Assembly: GCA_040881945.1 (NCBI GenBank)
Contig: JBBECF010000167.1
Location: forward strand, 1 to 15,092
DNA: 15,092 bases
Direction of reading: 5' to 3'
From: JBBECF01 sp040881945
GTDB taxonomy: Bacteria; Pseudomonadota; Alphaproteobacteria; Dongiales; Dongiaceae
Part shown: piece by piece, positions 6,635 to 13,249 of the stretch
Position numbering within the stretch: position 1 is the stretch's first letter
Layout: the number at the start of each line of letters is the position of its first letter
Position numbers and translations under genes: made by a program
The notes under the pieces: model-generated
What the model was told of the DNA's origin: nothing
What the model saw: only the letters and a program-made list of their open reading frames with translations
The model's database searches: none

Positions 6635-8212
6635 TCAACCGGAATCCCCGCCGGCCGCCACCGCCGCCGACCACGGCGAGCCGATATCGGCGATGCCCGA
6701 ATTGACCCCGCCGTCGCGCAACACGGCGTTGGGCGAGGCGAACAGCACCGGGTAGGCCGTGAGCTCGCCGCGCACCACCGGCAGGCGGGCGCCGACGGCC
6801 GCGCCAACCGCCTCGGGCAGCCGGCGGTCGAGCACCGCCGGCCCGTCGCCGCTCAGGTCGAGCCGCGGGCAGTGGAAGGCGTCTTCGAGCGTCATTCCGA
6901 AGTCGAGCAGGAAGGACAGCACCTGGGCGACCGCGGGCAGGATGCGCCGGCCGCCCGAGGCGCCGAGCGCCAGCCACGGCCGGCCGCCGCGCCGCGCCAC
7001 CACCGGGCACATGTTGGTGAGCGGCCGCTTGCCCGGCGCCAGCGAGTTCGGCCGGCCGGCTCGCGGGTCGAACCACATGATGCCGTTGTTCATCAGGATG
7101 CCGCTGTCGGGCAGCAGCACCTTGGCGCCGAAGCGCGACAGCAGCGTCTGGGTCAGGGCCACCATGGTCCCGTCGCGGTCGATGACGCTGACATGGCTGG
7201 TGCAAGCCGGGGCCGGGGCGCTGTCGCCAAGCGCCGCCAGGCGCTCGGCAGAGGCGTCGCGCAGGCTTTCGGCATAGGCGAGGTAGGCGGCCGGCCCCGG
7301 TGCCGCGCCCGGCGTCAGGCGGCCGGCCAGGTCGCCCAGGACGCGCGCCAGGGTCGGCCCGGCGGTCAGGCCCGGGGCGGCCCCGACGATGGCGTCGCGG
7401 TACGGGATCTCGAGGGCCGGGACCACGGTCGCGCGATAGCCCGCCAGGTCGGCGCGCGACAGCCGGCCGCCGCCGGCGCGCATGTCGGCGACGATCGAGT
7501 CGGCCAGCGCGCCTTCGTAGAAGTCGCGGGCGCCGGCCTCGGCGAGACGGCGCAGCGTGCGTGCCAGGTTGCCGAGCGGCAGAAGCGGCGGCGGGCCGTC
7601 CAGCGGCGCCGGCGGCAGGCCGTGCGGCAGATAGACCGCCCGCGCGCCTTCGAATTCCGCCAGCTCGCGCGCCGCGACCGCGATGCCGAGGCAGGCGTAC
7701 CAGTCGACCGCCAGCCCGGCCGCGGCGAGGTCGATGGCCGGGGCCAGGGCGGCGCGCCAGGCGATGGTCCCGAAGCGCTCCAGCGCCAGGCGCATGCCGT
7801 CGACTTGGCCGGGCACGGCGACGGCGGCGAAGCCCTTGAGGTTGCGGTCGCCAACGACGGAAGGCCAGGCGAACATGCCGGCGTCCGCGCCGCCGGCCAA
7901 GGGGCCAGCGAGCGGATAGTCGGCCGGGTCGAGGGCCGCCGGCGCGACCATGCCGAAATCGATCGCATGGACGGCGGAACCCGCCGCCGGGGCGACCAGC
8001 ATGTAGCCGCCGCCGCCGAGCCCGCTCATCCACGGCTCGACCGCGGCCAGCGCGAAGCCGGTCGCCACCGCCGCGTCGACGGCGTTGCCGCCGGCCGCCA
8101 GCACGCCGGCGCCGACCCGCGCCGCGACGGCGCTCTGCGCGGCGACGACGCCGCCGGCCGAGGTCACCGCCGCCTTGCCCAGGCGCCAATTTTGGATCGG
8201 GGGACCGGACAT
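6635..8212 (-). CDS. Gamma-glutamyltransferase-family N-terminal-nucleophile hydrolase with altered substrate pocket
   Basis: A 525-residue member of the GGT family (Ntn hydrolase, normally self-cleaving into large and small subunits). The large-subunit hallmarks are GGNAVDAAVATGFALAAVEP (41-60) and SGLGGGGY (63-70). The autocleavage site and nucleophile are Thr338 in TSHVSVID, and the oxyanion glycines lie in GASGGRR (417-423). Compared with E. coli GGT, residues that bind the glutamate head group are changed: the Arg of DFREMAP becomes Gly (DFGMVAP, 85-91), N411 becomes Leu358, Q430 Gly377, D433 Trp380, and S462/S463 Thr399/Asn400. It is therefore unlikely to be a normal glutathione hydrolase; an amidase or acylase for another N-acyl compound is more likely. 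No signal peptide is seen, so it may be cytoplasmic. It lies 55 bp after tetR and 117 bp before potD. Confidence 0.88.
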   Translation of the reverse strand: MSGPPIQNWRLGKAAVTSAGGVVAAQSAVAARVGAGVLAAGGNAVDAAVATGFALAAVEPWMSGLGGGGYMLVAPAAGSAVHAIDFGMVAPAALDPADYPLAGPLAGGADAGMFAWPSVVGDRNLKGFAAVAVPGQVDGMRLALERFGTIAWRAALAPAIDLAAAGLAVDWYACLGIAVAARELAEFEGARAVYLPHGLPPAPLDGPPPLLPLGNLARTLRRLAEAGARDFYEGALADSIVADMRAGGGRLSRADLAGYRATVVPALEIPYRDAIVGAAPGLTAGPTLARVLGDLAGRLTPGAAPGPAAYLAYAESLRDASAERLAALGDSAPAPACTSHVSVIDRDGTMVALTQTLLSRFGAKVLLPDSGILMNNGIMWFDPRAGRPNSLAPGKRPLTNMCPVVARRGGRPWLALGASGGRRILPAVAQVLSFLLDFGMTLEDAFHCPRLDLSGDGPAVLDRRLPEAVGAAVGARLPVVRGELTAYPVLFASPNAVLRDGGVNSGIADIGSPWSAAVAAGGDSG

Positions 8213-8267
8213 GCCGGACAGCCTAGCCGAGCCGCCGCCGGCAGGCCACCGGCTCGCGCCGGCACGG

Positions 8268-8855
8268 TCAATCGAGGACGGACAGGGTGACGTCGACGAT
8301 GTCGTTGAGGGTGGCCCTGTCGTCGGTGGCCTTGGCCATGACGCGCAGGCCGTTGAGGCTGCTGGTCAGATAGCGGGCGAGCGCCGGCGCCTCGACGCGA
8401 TCGCCGATCTCGCCGCTCGCCCGGGCCTGGAGCAGCACGCCGTGCAACGCCGCCTCGGTCCGGCGCATCGCCAGCGCGACGTGGGCGCCGATGTCGCCGG
8501 CGTCGGGACAGAACTCGACCGCCGTGTTGACGACCATGCAGCCGCGCCGGCCGCCGGTCGCCGCCGCGTCGACCGCCGCCACGAACAAACGGCGGATCGC
8601 CGCCTTGGCAGAACCGGTTTCGCGCAACGCGGTCCCGAGCAGCCCCTCGACGTCGCCGGCGGTGCGGCAGAAGCGGTCGAGCGCGGCAAGATAGAGCGCG
8701 TGCTTGTCGCCGAACGCCGCATAGAGGCTGCCGCGATTGATGCCCATGGCCTCGACCAGATCCTGGATCGAGGTCGCCTCGAAGCCGCGCGACCAAAACA
8801 ACTGCATCGCCCGGTCGAGGGCCTCGTCGCGGTCGAATTCCTTGGGGCGGGCCAT
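8268..8855 (-). CDS. TetR-family transcriptional regulator
   Basis: A 195-residue repressor-type regulator. The N-terminal DNA-binding domain is clear: ARPKEFDRDEALDRAMQLFW, then the helix-turn-helix TSIQDLVEAMGINRGSLYAAFGDKHALY (from Thr28, split here as one domain), ending near residue 55. The rest is the helical ligand-binding and dimer domain, containing RRGCMVVNTAVEF with Cys106; a Cys in this place is redox- or electrophile-sensitive in NemR-type relatives. The open frame extends to 9020, but the typical start MARPKEF and the lack of a ribosome-binding site further upstream favour ATG 8853-8855. It diverges from the antiporter gene and lies 55 bp before the GGT-like gene, so it may control both directions. 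Ligand unknown. Confidence 0.88.
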   Translation of the reverse strand: MARPKEFDRDEALDRAMQLFWSRGFEATSIQDLVEAMGINRGSLYAAFGDKHALYLAALDRFCRTAGDVEGLLGTALRETGSAKAAIRRLFVAAVDAAATGGRRGCMVVNTAVEFCPDAGDIGAHVALAMRRTEAALHGVLLQARASGEIGDRVEAPALARYLTSSLNGLRVMAKATDDRATLNDIVDVTLSVLD

Positions 8856-8883
8856 TCCGATACCGCCGGCGTCTCCCTTCGTA

Positions 8884-8899
8884 CCGCCAGACATGGCGG
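8884..8899. promoter_or_regulatory. Candidate TetR-type operator (inverted repeat 1)
   Basis: CCGCCA-GACA-TGGCGG is a perfect 6 bp inverted repeat with a 4 nt spacer, 29 bp upstream of the tetR start. Its size and symmetry suit a TetR dimer. A possible tetR -35 (TTGAAC, minus strand, 8913-8918) would place a weak -10 over its centre. This is a proposal from symmetry and position only; GC-rich DNA gives such repeats by chance. Confidence 0.35.
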
Positions 8900-8903
8900 C
8901 GTC

Positions 8904-8929
8904 GGCCGGGAAGTTCAAGATTTCCGGCC
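8904..8929. promoter_or_regulatory. Candidate operator (inverted repeat 2)
   Basis: GGCCGGGAA at 8904-8912 and TTTCCGGCC at 8921-8929 form 9 bp arms with one mismatch and an AT-richer 8 nt centre holding TTGAAC on the minus strand. It lies between tetR and the antiporter, 72 bp from the antiporter start. It may be a second regulator site or overlap the tetR promoter. Confidence 0.33.
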
Positions 8930-9000
8930 GGCGATAGCCAGTGACCGCCGGACGGCGAGGCGATAGGCTGACCGGCCCCCGAGCGGCGCGGGATCGGTGC

Positions 9001-11520
9001 ATGCAGGACATTGCGATCACGGTCTTCGGCGTCAGCGGCCTGTTGGCGCTGGTCAGCCTGTTGCCGCCGCTGGCGGCGCGGCTGAACCTGCCCTACACGG
9101 TACTGCTGGCGGCGGCCGGCTGCGCACTCGGCGCGATCGTGGCCGCGGCCGGCGAGACCGGCGGCGGGCCGGTCGGCGACTTCGTGGCGGCGCTCGGTGG
9201 GTTCGGCGTCTCGTCCGAGGCCCTGCTCTACATCTTCCTGCCGACGCTGCTGTTCGAGGCGGCGCTGGCCATCGACGCGCGGCGGCTGATGGACGACGTC
9301 GCGCCGATCCTGCTTTTGGCGGTCGTCGCGGTGATCGTGTGCACGCTGGTCGTCGGCTTTGCGCTGTCGATCGTTTCCGGCGTCGGGCTGATCGCCTGCC
9401 TGCTGCTCGGCGCCATCGTCGCCACCACCGACCCGGCGGCGGTGATCGGAGTCTTCCGCGACCTCGGGGCGCCGCAGCGGCTCAACATCCTGATCGAGGG
9501 CGAGAGCCTGTTCAATGACGCCGCGGCGATCGCCCTGTTCACGCTGCTGCTGGCCATGCTGCTCGGCGAGCGCACGGCCGACCCGGTTGCCGCCGTCTTC
9601 ACCTTCGTCAAGGGGTTCGCCGGCGGCATCGCCGTCGGCTACCTCGCCGCGCGGGCGGCCTGCGCCCTGTTTGCGCCGTTGCGCGGGATGCCCCGGGCCG
9701 AGATCACGCTGACGGTGTCGCTCGCCTATCTCGTCTTCATCGTCGCGGAGCGCTACGTCCACGCTTCCGGCGTCGTCGCCGTGGTCACGGCGGCGCTGGT
9801 CATGGGCGCCGTCGGGCGCACGCGGATCACGCAGACGAGCTGGCGGACGCTGATCGAGACATGGCAACAGCTCGGCTTCTGGGCCAACTCGCTGGTCTTT
9901 CTGTTGGCGGCCATGCTGGTGCCGCGGCTTCTGGCCGCCGCCGGCGCCCGCGAGCCGCTGTTGCTGGCCGTGCTGGTGGCGGCCACGCTGGCGGCCCGCG
10001 CGCTGGTGGTGTACGGCCTCCTGCCGATACTGAGCGCCGGCGGCCTCGCCGAGAAGGTCAGCGGTCCGTACAAACTGGTCACCCTATGGGGCGGGCTGCG
10101 CGGCGCCGTCTCGCTGGCCTTGGCGCTGGCGGTCAGCGAGAACCACGAGCTGCCGATCGAGGTGCGGCAGTTCGTCGGCGTGCTGACGACCGGCTTCGTC
10201 CTCTTCACGCTGTTCGTCAACGGCCTTACGTTGCGGCCTTTGCTGCGGCTGCTCCAGCTCGACAAGCTGTCGCCGGTCGATCGCGCGGTGCGCGACCGTG
10301 CGCTCGCCCTGGCGCTGGCGACGATCAAGCAGCGCATCGAGACGGTGGCCGCCGGCGATCGCATCGATGCGCCGATCGCCGCGGAAATCGCTCGCGGATT
10401 CGCCGCGCGCATCGCCGACGCCGAACGCGCCGTCGCCGACGCGACGGGCGGCGCCGGCTTGTCCGACGACGAGCGCGTCCACGTCGGCCTCCATGCCCTG
10501 GCCGCGCACGAGCGCGAGCTGTACATGGCGCGCCTGGCCGAGCGCGTCATCTCGCGCAAGATCGCCGACGTCCTGGCGGCGCAGGGCGGACGGTTGCTCG
10601 ACGGCGTCAAGACCGGGGGGCGCGCCGGCTATGAGGCGGCCGCCGAGCGCGCGCTCGCCTTTCCGGCGACCTTCCGCGCCGCCGTGTTCGCGCATCACCG
10701 CTTCGGCGTCGCCCGCTGGCTCGCCGCCCGCCTGGCCGACCGCTTCGAGATCCTGCTGATTGCCCAGATGACGCTGCGCCAGCTCGCCGCCTTCAACGGC
10801 GAGAACATCGGTCCGCTGCTCGGCGCCGTGGCCGGCAATCGGCTCGGCGAGATTCTCGACGCCCGCCGCGCCGCGACCGAGCGCGCCCTGGACGCGCTCA
10901 AGCTGCAGTATCCCGACTACGCCCGCGCCCTGCAGGCGAAGTATCTCGGCCGGGTGGCGTTGCGTCTCGAGGAGACGGCGTACCGGGCGATGCTGGCGGA
11001 TTCGGTGATCAGCCAGGAGATCTTCAACGATCTGGCGCGGCGGCTCACGGTGCGCTGGCAGGAGATGGACCGGCGGCCGCCGCTCGACATCCAGCTCCGG
11101 CGCGAGGAGATCGTCGCCCGCGTGCCGGTCTTCGCCGGCATCGAGCCGACGCGCCTGGCCGAGATCGCCGGCCTGCTGCGGCCGCGGCTGGCGCTGCCCG
11201 GCGAACGCATCATCGCCCGCGGCGAGCGTGGCGACGCCATGTATTTCATCGCTTCGGGCGCGGTCGAGGCGCGGCCGCGGTCGGCACCGGTGCGCCTGGG
11301 CAGCGGCGACTTCTTCGGCGAGATCGCGCTGGTGACCGACCGGCGGCGCACCGCCGACGTGGTCGCCCTCGGCTATTGCCGCCTGCTCGTCCTCCAGCTC
11401 CGCGACCTGCGCCGGCTGCTCGCCGCCGATCCGGTGCTGCGCCGGCGCATCGACGAGGTCGCCCGCGAGCGGCTCGGCGAAGCGGAGGCGGCGGCGCTGC
11501 CCCCACCCTCCCGTGGCTGA
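9001..11520 (+). CDS. CPA1-family Na+/H+ antiporter with C-terminal cyclic-nucleotide-binding domain
   Basis: An 839-residue inner-membrane cation/proton antiporter. Residues about 5-415 hold the NhaP/NHE-type membrane domain of some 12 helices. It includes FLPTLLFEAAL (79-89), ATTDPAAVIGVFRDLG (141-156), the ion-site motif EGESLFNDAAAI (166-177, Asn172-Asp173), and GGLRGAVSLALAL (364-376). A helical cytosolic region follows (about 421-700), without clear membrane segments. A cyclic-nucleotide-binding domain spans about 708-815; its phosphate cassette reads FFGEIALVTDRRRTADV (771-787), with the conserved Glu774 and an Arg in RRRTA, so cAMP/cGMP binding looks possible. The order of domains resembles plant SOS1. 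The ATG at 9001 starts directly before the first helix; an upstream start at 8941 would add a charged leader of 20 residues and is less likely. Divergent from tetR. Confidence 0.9.
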   Translation: MQDIAITVFGVSGLLALVSLLPPLAARLNLPYTVLLAAAGCALGAIVAAAGETGGGPVGDFVAALGGFGVSSEALLYIFLPTLLFEAALAIDARRLMDDVAPILLLAVVAVIVCTLVVGFALSIVSGVGLIACLLLGAIVATTDPAAVIGVFRDLGAPQRLNILIEGESLFNDAAAIALFTLLLAMLLGERTADPVAAVFTFVKGFAGGIAVGYLAARAACALFAPLRGMPRAEITLTVSLAYLVFIVAERYVHASGVVAVVTAALVMGAVGRTRITQTSWRTLIETWQQLGFWANSLVFLLAAMLVPRLLAAAGAREPLLLAVLVAATLAARALVVYGLLPILSAGGLAEKVSGPYKLVTLWGGLRGAVSLALALAVSENHELPIEVRQFVGVLTTGFVLFTLFVNGLTLRPLLRLLQLDKLSPVDRAVRDRALALALATIKQRIETVAAGDRIDAPIAAEIARGFAARIADAERAVADATGGAGLSDDERVHVGLHALAAHERELYMARLAERVISRKIADVLAAQGGRLLDGVKTGGRAGYEAAAERALAFPATFRAAVFAHHRFGVARWLAARLADRFEILLIAQMTLRQLAAFNGENIGPLLGAVAGNRLGEILDARRAATERALDALKLQYPDYARALQAKYLGRVALRLEETAYRAMLADSVISQEIFNDLARRLTVRWQEMDRRPPLDIQLRREEIVARVPVFAGIEPTRLAEIAGLLRPRLALPGERIIARGERGDAMYFIASGAVEARPRSAPVRLGSGDFFGEIALVTDRRRTADVVALGYCRLLVLQLRDLRRLLAADPVLRRRIDEVARERLGEAEAAALPPPSRG

Positions 11521-11561
11521 TGGCGCGGGTCTCTCCCTGGCGAATCGCCGAGGAAGGGTCA

Positions 11562-11586
11562 GAAAATTGGAAAATTGGGAAAATTG
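11562..11586 (+). repeat. Three near-tandem GAAAATTG units
   Basis: GAAAATTG occurs at 11562-11569, 11570-11577 and 11579-11586, the last running into the left arm of the inverted repeat that follows. The AT-rich run contrasts with the surrounding 70% GC DNA. It probably arose by slippage or repeated insertion at the border of the element. Confidence 0.7.
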
Positions 11587-11647
11587 GGGTCAGAGTCGAT
11601 TTACGCGAGAGCCGGATTGATCAGCTAAATTGACTCTGACCCCATTT
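11582..11647. repeat. 66 bp imperfect inverted repeat with GGGGTCAGAGTC core; REP/MITE-like remnant and likely bidirectional terminator
   Basis: The left arm (11582-11603) and right arm (11626-11647) are 22 bp each and pair at 20 of 22 positions, around a 22 nt loop. The core GGGGTCAGAGTC ... GACTCTGACCCC is, as I recall, a widespread dispersed repeat often found near REP-associated (Y1) tyrosine transposases. No transposase is present here. The element fills the 144 bp gap between the convergent antiporter and acetyltransferase genes; its long stem flanked by A/T runs could stop transcription from both sides. Confidence 0.65.
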
Positions 11648-11664
11648 ACAGGTCGGGAGCGGCC

Positions 11665-12177
11665 TCAAGGCGTCGGCGCCAGGAGTTTCACGAACACCAG
11701 CTTGCCGTCGCCGGGGGCGTAGAAGTCGGGCAGCTCGGCCGCCGGGTCGAAGCCGGCGGCGCGATAGAAGGCGCGCGTCGGCGCGTATCGCGGGCGCGAC
11801 GAGGTCTCGGCGTAGAGCCGGGCGCCGCCCTGGCGAAAGGCAGCCGATTCGACCAGGGCGAGCAGGCGTCGGCCGAGGCCGGCGCCCTGGCTGTCGGGGC
11901 CGACGACGATCCAGTAGAGATCGAAGCTCGACCGGGTCAGCGGGATCGGGCCGAAGCAGGCATAGGCGGCGAGCGCGCCGCCAGCCTCGGCGAACAGAAA
12001 ATGGTAGCCGCTCGCCGGCCCGCGTAGCAGCCGCTCCTCGACCAGCTCCCCGGCCACCGCGATCTCCTCGTCAGAGAAGAAGCCGGTAGCGCGGACCAGC
12101 GCGCGGACGGCCGCCGGGTCGGTGGCGCGTGCCTCCTCGCGGATCGCGGCCAATGGGCCCGGCGCGCCAGCGCTCAA
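11665..12177 (-). CDS. GNAT-family N-acetyltransferase of the KamA/ATP-grasp operon
   Basis: A 170-residue single-domain acetyltransferase. The acetyl-CoA motif is VVGPDSQGAGLGRRLLALVE (91-110), with the Q/R-x-x-G-x-G/A loop as QGAGLG. The C-terminal part has the usual ETSSRPRY...TRAFYRAAGF substrate and dimer segment. No ATG or GTG is available near the start of homology. A TTG at 12175-12177 overlaps the upstream stop as TTGA, and GGAGG lies 13 nt before it, so translation is probably coupled. As last gene of the operon it may acetylate beta-lysine or the ligation product; Methanosarcina AblB does this for beta-lysine but is a longer protein and not an obvious match. The role is inferred from context only. 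Confidence 0.85.
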   Translation of the reverse strand: MSAGAPGPLAAIREEARATDPAAVRALVRATGFFSDEEIAVAGELVEERLLRGPASGYHFLFAEAGGALAAYACFGPIPLTRSSFDLYWIVVGPDSQGAGLGRRLLALVESAAFRQGGARLYAETSSRPRYAPTRAFYRAAGFDPAAELPDFYAPGDGKLVFVKLLAPTP

Positions 12178-13244
12178 TTCAACGCCAGCGCCTCCGCCGG
12201 CCCAGCGACGCGTACCGGCGGGCGCCTGGTCGCCGGCACGGCGGCGCTGTCGGCGACGATGCGCCGCACCACCCCGGGCAAATCGAGACCGGCGCGGGCG
12301 GCCGCCGCGGCAAATCCGGCGTCTGGCGACAGGCAGGGGTTGACGTTGACCTCGAGCACGGAAGGAGCGCCCGCTTCATCGACCCGGCAATCGACGCGGG
12401 CATAGCCGCGCAGGCCGAACAGCCGCCAGCACGCCCGCGCCGTCGCCGCCAGACGATCGAGTAGGGACCGATCGGTCGCGGCGAAATCGAAGCGCCGAAC
12501 GGTATTGCGGTGTTCGAACGATCCGACATGCCACTTCGCGGCGTAGTCGACGATGCGCGGCTTGCCGGGCGGGTAGTCGACGAAGCACATCTCGGCCGGC
12601 GGCAGCAGCTCGACGCCGTCGGCCGCCGCCAGCAGCGACAGGTTGAACTCGCGCCCGTCGATGAAGCGCTCGGCGAACCAGTCGCCGCCGAAGCGCCGCC
12701 GCCGGGCGCGCAGGACGCCGCCGAGCCGGGCCGGATCGGCGACGATCGAGCCCCCGTCGAGCCCGATCGAGGCGTGCTCCCAGACCGACTTGACGATGTA
12801 GGGGCCAGGGAAGTCCGGCGCCACGAGGCCGTCGGCCCCGCATTCGGCCCAGGCCGGCGTGGCGATGCCGGCCCCGGCCAGCAGCTTCTTGGCCACCGGC
12901 TTGTTCGAGGTCAGGAAGGCCGCCTCGGCGCCCGCCCCGGTATAGGGCAGGCCCAGCGAATCGAGCAGGGCCGGGGCGAGATGGATGAGCCGCCCGAGCC
13001 CCTCGACCGACTCCACGAGGTTGAAGACGAAGGCCGGACGCAGGTGCAGCAGCCGCGCCCGCGCCGCCTCGAGGTCGAGGGTGAGCGGCACCGCCACCGG
13101 GGCGTAGCCGAGGCCGGCGAGCGCCCGCTGCACGGTCTCGACCTCGACCAGGACGTCCTGCTCGTCGGGCGTGGCGTCGGCCGCGACGGCGCCGTAGAGC
13201 ACGGCGACGCGGCGCGACCGGCCACGCTTCATCGGGACGATCAC
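12174..13244 (-). CDS. ATP-grasp ligase, D-Ala-D-Ala-ligase-like (second of pair)
   Basis: A 356-residue ATP-grasp enzyme, expected to activate a carboxylate as acyl phosphate and join it to an amine. The N-terminal domain has FNLVESVEGLGRL (74-86) and LGLPYTGAG (98-106). The ATP-grasp part has YIVKSVWEHASIGL (149-162, Lys152), AERFIDGREFNLSLL (191-205), and the metal-binding ARVDCRVD (282-289) and LEVNVNPCLS (297-306). The usual Ddl Gly/Ser loop is replaced by WEHAS, so the substrate is probably not D-alanine. The GTG at 13242-13244 has GGAG 8 nt upstream and is preferred over the ATG at 13230-13232. It begins 5 bp after the first ligase ends and its stop overlaps the acetyltransferase start by 4 bp. 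The open frame continues upstream to 14279 but that part lies over the first ligase in another frame. Confidence 0.85.
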   Translation of the reverse strand: MIVPMKRGRSRRVAVLYGAVAADATPDEQDVLVEVETVQRALAGLGYAPVAVPLTLDLEAARARLLHLRPAFVFNLVESVEGLGRLIHLAPALLDSLGLPYTGAGAEAAFLTSNKPVAKKLLAGAGIATPAWAECGADGLVAPDFPGPYIVKSVWEHASIGLDGGSIVADPARLGGVLRARRRRFGGDWFAERFIDGREFNLSLLAAADGVELLPPAEMCFVDYPPGKPRIVDYAAKWHVGSFEHRNTVRRFDFAATDRSLLDRLAATARACWRLFGLRGYARVDCRVDEAGAPSVLEVNVNPCLSPDAGFAAAAARAGLDLPGVVRRIVADSAAVPATRRPPVRVAGPAEALALN

Positions 13245-13249
13245 CGGCC

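Noticed and set aside
4509..8189. 1226-residue minus-strand open frame suggesting a giant fusion
   Set aside because: Only the last 286 residues match a protein family (PotB-like permease). The rest overlaps the GGT-like and binding-protein genes in a different frame and has low-complexity composition.
8228..8256. 7 bp stem (CGAGCCG/CGGCTCG, 15 nt loop) after the tetR stop as a terminator
   Set aside because: Large loop, short stem and no T-run; too weak to separate tetR from the GGT-like gene.
5645..8290. 881-residue plus-strand open frame antisense to the binding protein and GGT-like genes
   Set aside because: Same shadow effect; low-complexity translation without domain signatures, fully opposite to two well-supported genes.
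8856..9020. 55-residue N-terminal extension of the TetR regulator
   Set aside because: TetR proteins typically start a few residues before the DNA-binding helices, as MARPKEF does; the extension has no helix or motif and would overlap the divergent antiporter start.
8164..9867. 567-residue minus-strand open frame across tetR and antisense to the antiporter
   Set aside because: Low-complexity translation; it conflicts with two strong genes and has no domain features.
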